This document shows, piece by piece, positions 7,198 to 13,223 of a stretch of DNA of 13,223 nucleotides; the stretch's first letter is position 1, and each line of letters opens with the position of its first letter. Under the pieces are notes generated by a model that was given only the letters and a program-made list of their open reading frames with translations, did no database searches and was not told the origin of the DNA. This DNA comes from Alistipes sp. (GTDB taxonomy: Bacteria; Bacteroidota; Bacteroidia; Bacteroidales; Rikenellaceae), in the NCBI GenBank assembly GCA_017629615.1, contig JAGBWT010000104.1:1-13223 (forward strand). Reading direction: 5' to 3'. The position numbers were made by a program, and so were the translations under genes.

Positions 7198-7391
7198 ATT
7201 CAGTCCGATAATTCGTTTGGGAGGGGTGGGAACTAAACAAAAAAAGTGCGGACTAAATTCGTCTATTGGAAATTGAGGTCTTCGACTACCTATGCACCCA
7301 AATATACGGAATAAAGCCCACACCAAGTATGATGTGAGCGTCAAACCTTATTCCACGGGTGCAATTTGAAAGTGTCGAAGTTTCAATTTCC
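7198..7391 (-). ncRNA. candidate structured RNA, family unknown (6S-like rod or cis-acting leader)
   Basis: Nested helices are visible directly. P1 is 7268-7276 with 7383-7391 (9 bp); P2 is 7280-7286 with 7374-7380 (7 bp); P3 is 7293-7299 with 7357-7363 (7 bp); P4 is 7308-7314 with 7348-7354 (7 bp, extendable); P5 is 7316-7324 with 7331-7339 (9 bp, 6-base loop). A second hairpin has P6, 7198-7207 with 7249-7258 (10 bp), and P7, 7212-7218 with 7235-7241 (7 bp). Six positions in or at the ends of these helices are A.C on the plus strand but G.U on the minus strand (7300/7356, 7315/7347, 7318/7337, 7323/7332, 7201/7255, 7214/7239), so the minus strand is the likely RNA. The largest bubble, between P2 and P3, has 10 and 6 unpaired bases. 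The element ends 34 bases before the lipoprotein ATG. A free RNA and a leader element are both possible; the exact ends are unknown. Confidence 0.6.
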
Positions 7392-7479
7392 CGAAATAAA
7401 ACTAACGCTTTTTATGTCTATATGTTCCTATTGTCTGTTATTCTACCATAGGCATTATCGGTTTTAATATTCACAATCG

Positions 7480-7510
7480 CAAAATTAGAATTTTATTTCA
7501 AAAAATGCAA
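7480..7510 (-). promoter_or_regulatory. leftward promoter (TTG-N20-TAATTTTG) for the structured RNA and lipoprotein gene
   Basis: Minus strand: TTG at 7510-7508, 20 bases, TAATTTTG at 7487-7480, both matching the Bacteroidota consensus. The start would be near 7474, about 80 bases before the first helix of the structured RNA and about 310 bases before the lipoprotein ATG. It is divergent from the trpS promoter, with about 80 bases between the two. Confidence 0.65.
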
Positions 7511-7587
7511 GAGTTATGTAGAGTTGTGGAGGCGTAGCGATGGCAATGAAAGCATAGTTTGCCCGAAAAACAAAGTTTTCTGCCGAG

Positions 7588-7605
7588 AATTGACAATAGT
7601 CAATT
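7588..7605. promoter_or_regulatory. perfect inverted repeat over the trpS -33 box (possible operator)
   Basis: AATTGAC (7588-7594), AATA, GTCAATT (7599-7605): 7-base arms with no mismatch and a 4-base centre. The left arm contains the TTG used as the -33 box of trpS. Its size and place fit a binding site for a dimeric regulator, but no regulator is identified. Confidence 0.45.
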
Positions 7606-7621
7606 ATTTTTTGTATTTTTG
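7590..7621 (+). promoter_or_regulatory. trpS promoter (TTG-N21-TATTTTTG)
   Basis: TTG at 7590-7592, 21 bases, then TATTTTTG at 7614-7621, an exact TAnnTTTG. The start should be near 7627, giving an untranslated leader of about 95 bases before the trpS ATG. I see no convincing leader peptide, terminator hairpin or other known riboregulator in that leader. Confidence 0.7.
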
Positions 7622-7724
7622 TCGATTATGCGCGTATGTACCCCTAACCTTTCAGCAGGCGGAACATTCGCAACATAAGAGCAAACCGATTTTGAAGAGA
7701 TAAAACAAATAAAGAGATAGAACT

Positions 7725-8855
7725 ATGGCAAAAATTATCCTCACAGGCGACCGTCCGACCGGACGACTCCATTTGGGCCACTTTGTCGGCTCGTTGCGCC
7801 GTCGCGTAGAGTTGCAGAACTCGGGCGAATTCGACAAAATCTTCATTATGATTGCCGATGCGCAAGCCTTGACCGACAATGCCGACAACCCCGAGAAGGT
7901 GCGTCAGAACATTATCGAGGTAGCATTGGACTACCTCTCGTGCGGTCTCGACCCCGAGAAATCGACAATTTTCATTCAGTCGCAGGTGGCCGAGTTGTGC
8001 GAGTTGGCTTTCTACTATATGAACCTTGTGACGGTGCAGCGTCTGCAACGCAATCCGACCGTGAAGACCGAGATTAAGATGCGCGGTTTTTCGGAGGAGG
8101 CGGCCGAAGGCGACACAACACAGCGTCAGGGCATACCTGTCGGTTTCTTCACCTACCCTATTTCGCAGGCCTCGGACATCACGGCCTTCCGTGCCACGAC
8201 CGTACCTGCGGGTGCCGACCAAGAGCCAATGATTGAGCAAGCGCGCGAGATTGTCCACAAATTCAACACAACATACGGCGAGACACTTGTCGAGCCTTCG
8301 ATACTTCTGCCGAACAACGCCGCCTGTATGCGACTTCCGGGTACCGACGGCAAGGCAAAGATGTCAAAATCGCTCGGCAACTGCATCTACCTATCGGATA
8401 CACCAAAAGAGGTTAAGCAGAAGGTGATGTCGATGTACACCGACCCCGACCATCTTCGCATCGAAGACCCGGGTAAGGTCGAGGGCAACTGCGTATTTAC
8501 CTATCTCGACGCATTCTGTCGCGACGAGCATTTCGAGAAGTATCTGCCCGACTACAAGAACCTCGACGAGATGAAGGAGCATTATCGCAGAGGTGGCTTG
8601 GGTGACGTAAAGTGCAAGAAGCTCTTGATTGCCGTATTGGAGGAGATGTTGGAGCCTATTCGCGCACGCCGCAAGGAGTGGGAGCAGAAGATTGAGGCCG
8701 TATATGCCATTCTCGAAGAGGGAACACGCGAGGCTCGTGCCACGGCTGCCGCAACGCTCCACGATGTACGCGAGGCTATGCGCATCAACTACTTCGAGGA
8801 CAAGGCCCTGATTGCCGAGCAGGCCGAGAGATACCGCGCGACTAACGCAAATTAA
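7725..8855 (+). CDS. trpS: tryptophanyl-tRNA synthetase
   Basis: Class I aminoacyl-tRNA synthetase that charges tRNA-Trp in the cytoplasm. The 376-residue protein starts [20 protein letters not shown], with the HIGH-type motif as HLGH at residues 16-19. The KMSKS loop is exact, in [11 protein letters not shown] (212-216 for KMSKS). Other family stretches are [19 protein letters not shown] and [17 protein letters not shown]. Its length is slightly above the 330-340 residues of E. coli-type TrpS because of an insertion around 110-135 and a long C-terminal helical part. It has its own promoter at 7590-7621 with an inverted repeat over the -33 box. The stop codon is built into the first copy of the AT-rich repeat that precedes the next gene. 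Confidence 0.97.
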   Translation: MAKIILTGDRPTGRLHLGHFVGSLRRRVELQNSGEFDKIFIMIADAQALTDNADNPEKVRQNIIEVALDYLSCGLDPEKSTIFIQSQVAELCELAFYYMNLVTVQRLQRNPTVKTEIKMRGFSEEAAEGDTTQRQGIPVGFFTYPISQASDITAFRATTVPAGADQEPMIEQAREIVHKFNTTYGETLVEPSILLPNNAACMRLPGTDGKAKMSKSLGNCIYLSDTPKEVKQKVMSMYTDPDHLRIEDPGKVEGNCVFTYLDAFCRDEHFEKYLPDYKNLDEMKEHYRRGGLGDVKCKKLLIAVLEEMLEPIRARRKEWEQKIEAVYAILEEGTREARATAAATLHDVREAMRINYFEDKALIAEQAERYRATNAN

Positions 8856-8885
8856 AAATTAAGAATTAAGAATTAAAAATTATAA
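8850..8885 (+). repeat. AT-rich 7-base repeat block, left flank of the four-helix-bundle gene
   Basis: Consecutive copies of AATTAAA or AATTAAG, overlapping the trpS stop codon. The matching block at 9322-9354 carries the reverse complement (TTTTTAA units), so the two bracket the small gene as inverted repeats about 0.5 kb apart. Confidence 0.7.
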
Positions 8886-8897
8886 TCTTCTTGATTT

Positions 8898-9284
8898 ATG
8901 GAGGTTAATAGTAGCAACCTGATTGAAATTAAGAGTTTTGACTTCGCTGTTCGCATAGTTAATCTATACAAGCACATACTCAAAACTCATCACGAGCTAA
9001 ACCTCTCAAAACAAATATTGCGTAGCGGAACAAGTATTGGAGCCAACATCTGCGAGGCTACTCGCGCCCAATCGCGTAAGGACTTCATTGCGAAGATGAA
9101 TATCGCTCTAAAAGAGTCATACGAAACGGAGTATTGGTTGCGTTTACTACTCAAAACCGAATATATTTCAGAAACCGAATTTACAAGTATTCACACCGAC
9201 AACCACGATATTTCCAATATAATTGCGAGAATATTGATTACGAGCAAGAATAATCAAAAAGACGATACGTCTGACAACCCCTAA
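8898..9284 (+). CDS. four-helix bundle protein (23S rRNA intervening-sequence protein family)
   Basis: A 128-residue, all-helical protein of the family PF05635/TIGR02436, first met inside 23S rRNA intervening sequences and common as a stand-alone gene in Bacteroidota. Typical stretches are IKSFDFAVRIVNLYKHI, the conserved turn LRSGTSIGANICEATRAQSRKDFIAKM and ALKESYETEYWLRLL. The molecular role of the family is unknown; members form pentamers in known structures, as I recall. The gene sits between trpS and the ClC gene, has no clear promoter of its own, is more AT-rich by eye than both neighbours and is bracketed by inverse AT-rich repeats, which suggests an inserted cassette. No rRNA sequence surrounds it here. 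Confidence 0.9.
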   Translation: MEVNSSNLIEIKSFDFAVRIVNLYKHILKTHHELNLSKQILRSGTSIGANICEATRAQSRKDFIAKMNIALKESYETEYWLRLLLKTEYISETEFTSIHTDNHDISNIIARILITSKNNQKDDTSDNP

Positions 9285-9321
9285 ACACAACAAAGAGAGA
9301 GATAAAATAGTTGTAAAAACC

Positions 9322-9354
9322 ATTTTTCATTTTTAATTTTTAATTTTTAATTAT
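9322..9354 (-). repeat. AT-rich 7-base repeat block, right flank of the four-helix-bundle gene
   Basis: Copies of ATTTTTA in a row, the reverse complement of the units at 8850-8885. Together they could be the ends of an insertion, or simply AT-rich spacer sequence of a kind seen often in Bacteroidota intergenic regions. Confidence 0.65.
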
Positions 9355-9368
9355 CTTTTCAAAGATAA
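9351..9368. promoter_or_regulatory. 18-base palindrome just before the ClC start codon
   Basis: TTATCTTT-TC-AAAGATAA is perfectly symmetric apart from its 2-base centre and ends 3 bases before the ATG at 9372. On the plus strand it contains TATCTTTT (one mismatch to the -7 box TAnnTTTG); on the minus strand it contains an exact TATCTTTG. It may be a core promoter, an operator or a hairpin covering the start of the message. No -33 box is evident. Confidence 0.45.
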
Positions 9369-9371
9369 GAT

Positions 9372-11207
9372 ATGATTGAAAACTCGAACTACATAAACAA
9401 AGTAAACCGAGAGAAAATCTATCGCTGGTTTTTGCGCATAACGCAACGGTTTAGTGAGCGCCAAATGCTCGCTATCCTCGCTGTTGTGGTCGGTGCATTA
9501 GCCGGTATAGGCACCTACCTGTTCGAGGTTTTGTTACACCTCATCAAGGCGGCATTGGTTAATTGGTTTGATGTCGATACCTTCCATTTCCTATACTTCA
9601 TCTACCCTGCCATCGGTATTATTTTGGCGACTCTCTTTGTCAAATATATCGTCAAGGACAACATTTCGGAGGGTGTCACACGAGTTCTCTATGCCATGTC
9701 GAGTCGCGGCTCACGCATTGCGGGCCACAACTGTTGGACCTCGATTGTCGGAGGTGCTACGACCATCGGTTTCGGTGGTTCGGTTGGTCCCGAGGCACCT
9801 ATCGTATTGACGGGTGCAGCCATAGGCTCGAATGTCGGCAAGCTCGCACAGCTCAACTACCGCAACATCACGCTGTTGCTCTGCTGTGGTGCGGGTGCGG
9901 CGGTAGCCTCGATTTTCAAAGCACCAATCACGGGCGTAGTCTTCGTATTGGAGATTTTGATGCTCGACATAACCTCGGCCTCGGTCATTCCGTTGCTCAT
10001 ATCGTCGATTACGGCCACGACCATAGCAATCGTTTTGCGCGGTTTTGACCCGATAATATCGGTGACACTAACCCCTGCCGACGTATTCCAAATCAAGCAT
10101 ATTCCGCTATTTATACTACTCGGAGGCTTGTGCGGTCTGATGTCGTACTACTTCACACGCACCAACTCTTCGATTGGCCAAAGTATTGGTCGCATCAAGA
10201 GCCAATATACGCGCTGGGTTGTTGGCGGACTGATACTCGGTGTGCTGATATTCATCTTCCCTCCGCTCTATGGCGAGGGTTACGAGGCCTTTGTATCGCT
10301 TATGCACGGCAACAAAGAGAGTATCTTCGACCACTCACTCTTCTACGATTTCCGCAATATCGAGTGGGTCGTATTGCTATACGTCGTAGCGGTTATGCTC
10401 TTTAAGGTTATCGCAACGGCAACGACCAACGCTTCGGGAGGTGTCGGAGGAACATTTGCCCCTTCACTCTTTGTCGGAGCATTTACGGGCGCAGCCCTGG
10501 CACTACTCTACAACCTCTGCATCGGCTACTTCAACGAGTGGTTTGGTTGGGAGGCACAAGCCGTATCGATAACAACCTTTACGCTGGTCGGTATGTCAGG
10601 TGTGATGGCAGGAGTAATGAAAGCTCCTCTCACGTCGATATTCCTTATCGCCGAGCTGTCGAATGGCTATGGGTTGTTTATTCCGCTGATGATTGTAGCC
10701 TGTATTGCATTTGCCGTCGGCCACTACCTCGACCCGGACTCGATATACACCAAGCGTCTGCGCGCACGAGGCGAGTTGCTCACCCACGACAAGGACCAAT
10801 CGGTACTCGTATTCCTCAAACTTGCCGACTTGATGGAGACCGACTTTATACGAATCCGCGAACACCACACGTTGGGCGACATCGTGAATATCATCGCCTC
10901 GGCACGACGCAACATCTTCCCCGTTATTGACGACTTTGGTCGCTTGGTCGGCATCGTTCAACTCGATGACCTGCGCGAAGATATGTTCAAGCGCGAAAAG
11001 TGGGGTCTGCCCGTCTCGTCGTATATGATTCAACCACCCGACAAAATCCTCGAAAAGGAGCAAATCCAAGAGGTTCTGCCCCGTTTCGAGAACAACAATA
11101 CCTGGATGCTGCCTGTCGTAGACAAGGAGAATCGCTATCTCGGCTTCATATCGAAGTCGCGTATCCTCAACTCCTACCGCGAGCAGTTGGTTAAAATTTC
11201 GCAATAA
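9372..11207 (+). CDS. ClC-family chloride channel/antiporter with two C-terminal CBS domains
   Basis: Inner-membrane anion transporter of the ClC family. The 611 residues hold the membrane domain (about 30-460) and a CBS pair (about 483-535 and 545-605) that usually binds adenine nucleotides and gates transport. Selectivity-filter segments are visible: GFGGSVGPEAPIV (133-145), where E141 corresponds to the gating glutamate E148 of E. coli ClC-ec1, and SGGVGGTFAPSLFVGA (355-370), matching the GGxFxP region. The GSGIP segment is replaced by NISEGVTRV (97-105). In PITGVVFVLEI (185-195), the position of the inner proton glutamate E203 is I195, as in channel-type members. It is followed 5 bases later by the HAD gene and then rnhA, probably in one transcript. 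Confidence 0.93.
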   Translation: MIENSNYINKVNREKIYRWFLRITQRFSERQMLAILAVVVGALAGIGTYLFEVLLHLIKAALVNWFDVDTFHFLYFIYPAIGIILATLFVKYIVKDNISEGVTRVLYAMSSRGSRIAGHNCWTSIVGGATTIGFGGSVGPEAPIVLTGAAIGSNVGKLAQLNYRNITLLLCCGAGAAVASIFKAPITGVVFVLEILMLDITSASVIPLLISSITATTIAIVLRGFDPIISVTLTPADVFQIKHIPLFILLGGLCGLMSYYFTRTNSSIGQSIGRIKSQYTRWVVGGLILGVLIFIFPPLYGEGYEAFVSLMHGNKESIFDHSLFYDFRNIEWVVLLYVVAVMLFKVIATATTNASGGVGGTFAPSLFVGAFTGAALALLYNLCIGYFNEWFGWEAQAVSITTFTLVGMSGVMAGVMKAPLTSIFLIAELSNGYGLFIPLMIVACIAFAVGHYLDPDSIYTKRLRARGELLTHDKDQSVLVFLKLADLMETDFIRIREHHTLGDIVNIIASARRNIFPVIDDFGRLVGIVQLDDLREDMFKREKWGLPVSSYMIQPPDKILEKEQIQEVLPRFENNNTWMLPVVDKENRYLGFISKSRILNSYREQLVKISQ

Positions 11208-11212
11208 CAGCT

Positions 11213-11863
11213 ATGGCACGATATAATTGTGTTCTATTCGATTTCGACGGCACGACAGCCGACACTATCGGGAGCGTACTGCACACCTTCCACCACGTCT
11301 TTACCAATGGAGGCTTCGAAATCGACGACGAGTTTATCTCGACAAATATGGGCTTCTCGTTGCGCGAGGCCTTCACCTATATCATTGGCGACGACAAGGA
11401 GAGGGTGGCCGAGTGCATACGACAATACGAAGCCTTCTACACAAGCGAAGCGTGGCGATTGATTCGACTCTTTCCGCACGTCCTCGAAACTCTGGCCCGA
11501 CTCAAAGAGGCTGGTGTTACGCTCTGCATCGCAACCAACAACCTGCATCGCATCGTCGACCGCATCTCGGAGCATCTCGGTATGGCGACCTATATGCAGA
11601 CAATCGTATGCCTCGACGATGTAGTCAATGGCAAACCTGCTCCCGACATCGCTTTGGAGGCTCTACGCCGAACGGGCTACACTGCGGCCGAGACTTTGGT
11701 TGTGGGCGACTCGACGTTCGACGTGGGAATGGGCCAAGCAGCGGGCATCGACACCTGTGCCGTAACCTATGGCAGCCACGACCGCGCGACATTGAGCGAA
11801 GCGGGCGCTACCTATATTATAGACTCATTCGACAAACTTGTCGATATTGTTTTGAACGATTAA
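11213..11863 (+). CDS. HAD-superfamily phosphatase, phosphoglycolate phosphatase-like (subfamily IA)
   Basis: A 216-residue cytoplasmic hydrolase with all four HAD motifs: I, FDFDGT with nucleophile D10 and acid D12; II, CIATNN with T108; III, NGKPAPD with K141; IV, VVGDSTFD with D166 and D170. The helical cap between about 18 and 85 marks subfamily IA (Gph/PpaX-like). Motif I reads DFDGTTADT where most relatives have DFDGTLxDS. The physiological substrate cannot be read from sequence; phosphoglycolate, pyrophosphate or a sugar phosphate are all possible. It starts 5 bases after the ClC stop and ends 3 bases before rnhA, so it is cotranscribed with both. Confidence 0.9.
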   Translation: MARYNCVLFDFDGTTADTIGSVLHTFHHVFTNGGFEIDDEFISTNMGFSLREAFTYIIGDDKERVAECIRQYEAFYTSEAWRLIRLFPHVLETLARLKEAGVTLCIATNNLHRIVDRISEHLGMATYMQTIVCLDDVVNGKPAPDIALEALRRTGYTAAETLVVGDSTFDVGMGQAAGIDTCAVTYGSHDRATLSEAGATYIIDSFDKLVDIVLND

Positions 11864-11866
11864 ATT

Positions 11867-12322
11867 ATGCCACAAATCACGATATACACCGACGGCTCTT
11901 CGCTCGGCAACCCTGGTGCGGGAGGCTATGGTGTTGTACTTATCAGCGGTCCTCACCGCAAGGAGCTATCGGCAGGCTTTCGCCTTACGACCAACAACCG
12001 TATGGAGTTGATGGCGGTATGCGTCGCGCTCGAAACGCTCAAATTCGAAGGCTCGGACGTTACGCTCTACTCCGACTCTAAATATGTGGTCGATGCCGTC
12101 GAGAAACGATGGGTGTTCGGCTGGGAGCGCAAGGGTTTTTCGGGCAAGAAGAACCCCGACCTTTGGGCGCGTTTTCTGCGCGTATATCGCCGACACAACG
12201 TTCGATTTGTATGGGTTAAAGGGCACGCCGAGACGGTCGAGAACAACCGTTGCGATGCGCTTGCCGTAGCCGCAGCCAATGGCCCTGCACTCAAAGAGGA
12301 CGTTGGGTATCAACCCGAATAG
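11867..12322 (+). CDS. rnhA: ribonuclease HI
   Basis: Degrades the RNA strand of RNA-DNA hybrids, removing R-loops and primers. The 151-residue length is normal. The DEDD active site is complete: D9 in [12 protein letters not shown]47 in [10 protein letters not shown]70 in LYSDSKYV and D130 in NNRCDALA; the assisting histidine is H120 in VKGHAE. The basic protrusion that grips the hybrid is present ([16 protein letters not shown], 80-95), as in the E. coli enzyme. It is the last gene of the ClC-HAD-rnhA set, starting 3 bases after the HAD stop, and is followed by a strong terminator. Confidence 0.97.
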   Translation: MPQITIYTDGSSLGNPGAGGYGVVLISGPHRKELSAGFRLTTNNRMELMAVCVALETLKFEGSDVTLYSDSKYVVDAVEKRWVFGWERKGFSGKKNPDLWARFLRVYRRHNVRFVWVKGHAETVENNRCDALAVAAANGPALKEDVGYQPE

Positions 12323-12375
12323 GCGACACACCTATATATAATATCGGCCACCCACTTTGGGCAAGTGCCAAAGAA

Positions 12376-12417
12376 AAATAGCAGGGTGCATACGTCAAAG
12401 TATGCACCCTGCTATTT
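12376..12417. terminator. bidirectional terminator between rnhA and valS
   Basis: An 18-bp perfect stem (12376-12393 with 12400-12417) around a 6-base loop. The plus strand has five A before it and TTATTAT following the stem; the minus strand ends in T-rich sequence too. It lies 53 bases past rnhA and 21 bases past the convergent valS stop, so it should end transcripts from both sides. Confidence 0.9.
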
Positions 12418-12438
12418 ATTATCAGTGGAGCAATCGCT

Positions 12439-13223
12439 CTATTTCAAAGCTGCGAGTTGCGCCTGAATAGCGGCAATCTTTGCCTCGGCATCGGACTGCT
12501 TCGCACGCTCGTTGGCTACCACCTGCGCAGGGGCCGACGAGACAAAGCGCTCGTTCGACAACTTCTTCATAACCGACGCAAGGAAGCCCTCGTAGTAGGC
12601 CAAATCCTTCTCCAACTTGGCAATCTCCTCCTCAACATTGAGATTATCGCCAAGCGGAATAGAGTATTGCGTCGTCTTAACGATAAAGGCGGCGTCCATA
12701 GGATTCTTCTCCCCGACGAATGTCACAGCCGAGAGGTTGGCCATCTTTGCGATGACTGCCTCGTACTCCGACGGATAGTTCTCGTCGCGAACGACCTTCA
12801 ACTCCAAAGCCTCCTTTTGTGGCAAATTCTTCTGCTTACGAACATTACGCACAGCCGAAACAACCTCCTGCGCCAACGCAAAGCGAGCCAACGCAGCCTC
12901 ATCGACAGCGCCCGCCTTCGGCATCAGAGCAACGCAGATAGATTCGCCCTCCTTACGCTCGGCCAAATCCTGCCAAATCTCCTCGGTCACGAATGGCATA
13001 AATGGGTGGAGGAGCAACATCAGCTGCTCGAACATCTGCTTGGTTGCAGCCATCGTCGCAGCGTCGCAAGGCGAGCCGTATGCCGGCTTAATCATCTCCA
13101 AGTACCAGCCGCTGAAATCGTCCCAGAAGAGTTTGTAGGCAACCATCAGGGCCTCCGAGATGCGGTAGTTGGTGAAGTTATCCTCGATTTCGGCCAATGC
13201 AGCGTTGAAGCGGTTGGTAAACC
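12439..13223 (-). CDS. valS: valyl-tRNA synthetase, C-terminal part (cut by right window edge)
   Basis: The minus strand is open from the right edge to a TAG at 12439. The visible part covers the anticodon-binding domain and the C-terminal arm of ValS. Family stretches are NRFNAALAEIE, FTNYRISEALMVAYKLFWDD, GWYLEMIKP, LLHPFMPFVTEEIWQDL and RNVRKQKNLPQKEAL. The end is the typical Val-tRNA synthetase coiled-coil arm: NVEEEIAKLEKDLAYYEGFL, then KLSNERFVSSAPAQVVANER, and a terminal helix ending AALK. The catalytic core (HIGH and KMSKS) is outside the window. Valine identity rests mainly on this arm and on the K-L-x-N-x-x-F-x-x-x-A-P pattern. It converges on rnhA and shares its terminator. Confidence 0.93.
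   Translation of the reverse strand, partial: FTNRFNAALAEIEDNFTNYRISEALMVAYKLFWDDFSGWYLEMIKPAYGSPCDAATMAATKQMFEQLMLLLHPFMPFVTEEIWQDLAERKEGESICVALMPKAGAVDEAALARFALAQEVVSAVRNVRKQKNLPQKEALELKVVRDENYPSEYEAVIAKMANLSAVTFVGEKNPMDAAFIVKTTQYSIPLGDNLNVEEEIAKLEKDLAYYEGFLASVMKKLSNERFVSSAPAQVVANERAKQSDAEAKIAAIQAQLAALK

Noticed and set aside
7198..7258. Terminal inverted repeats of a small transposable element (MITE)
   Set aside because: No target-site duplication was seen and the mismatches are all of the kind that gives G.U on one strand, which fits RNA better. A genome-wide search could reopen this.
7238..7260. T7 tract on the minus strand after the rod, as a terminator that would end a free RNA
   Set aside because: The only hairpin directly before the T run has a 3-bp stem (GAC/GTC), and the T run is itself part of the P6-P7 hairpin, so it is not a convincing terminator.
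7268..7391. Signal recognition particle RNA, tmRNA or RNase P RNA
   Set aside because: No GGAA-type SRP tip with its conserved internal loops, no tmRNA tag ending in ALAA and no conserved RNase P core sequences were seen.
7628..7724. T-box or tryptophan attenuator in the trpS leader
   Set aside because: No T-box sequence, no Trp-codon-rich leader peptide and no terminator hairpin were seen in the about 95-base leader.
11227..12081. 284-codon open frame overlapping the HAD and rnhA genes
   Set aside because: Its translation is arginine-rich and motif-free; the HAD and RNase HI frames have complete active sites.
12355..12373. Second small hairpin CTTTGG/CCAAAG after rnhA as a terminator
   Set aside because: A 6-bp stem with a competing alternative pairing (CACTT/AAGTG) and only a short A run after it; the 18-bp stem just downstream is sufficient.

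Overview
The window looks chromosomal and comes from a Bacteroidota genome, most likely Bacteroidales. Three things point there. The promoters fit the Bacteroidota pattern TTG, 19-21 bases, TAnnTTTG (clear examples upstream of oxyR and trpS and on the minus strand at 7480-7510). There are no consistent Shine-Dalgarno sequences. The protein versions (FtsH, the short phosphatidylserine decarboxylase, OxyR, a CBS-type ClC protein) are of the Bacteroidales type. TCG-rich codon use would fit a Rikenellaceae/Alistipes-like member, but that is an impression, not a measurement.

Region 1 (1-4497, minus strand) is a compact operon read right to left: rsfS (ribosome silencing factor), ftsH (membrane AAA+ protease), cdsA (CDP-diacylglycerol synthase), psd (phosphatidylserine decarboxylase) and an AI-2E/PerM-type permease cut by the left edge. 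A TATCTTTG box in front of rsfS sets its start. The operon joins membrane-protein quality control to the first and last steps of phosphatidylethanolamine synthesis; the middle enzyme (PssA) is not in the window.

Region 2 (4511-7163, minus strand) holds oxyR, with both redox cysteines at the E. coli positions, and a 492-residue lipoprotein with a C-terminal formylglycine-generating-enzyme-like (SUMF1) domain that lacks the catalytic cysteine pair. Between them is a 235-base spacer with a terminator whose U-tract contains the oxyR -33 box, a telomere-like G-rich run and a 9-base tandem repeat.

Region 3 (7164-7724) is a 561-base intergenic region and the most interesting part. Divergent promoters face left (7480-7510) and right (7590-7621, trpS). 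The leftward one reads into a sequence (7391 down to 7198) that folds into a long multi-helix RNA rod plus a second hairpin. In six positions a helix contains A.C on the plus strand but G.U on the minus strand, so the minus strand looks like the RNA-producing one. I do not recognise the family; a 6S-like RNA or a cis-acting leader of the lipoprotein gene are both possible.

Region 4 (7725-12322, plus strand) has trpS, then a small four-helix-bundle gene bracketed by AT-rich repeats in inverse orientation, then a tight three-gene set: ClC chloride channel/antiporter with CBS domains, a HAD phosphatase and rnhA (gaps of 5 and 3 bases). An 18-bp bidirectional terminator separates rnhA from the convergent 3' end of valS (12439 to the right edge). 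Most genes are housekeeping; the lipoprotein gene, the structured RNA and the four-helix-bundle cassette are the accessory-looking parts.
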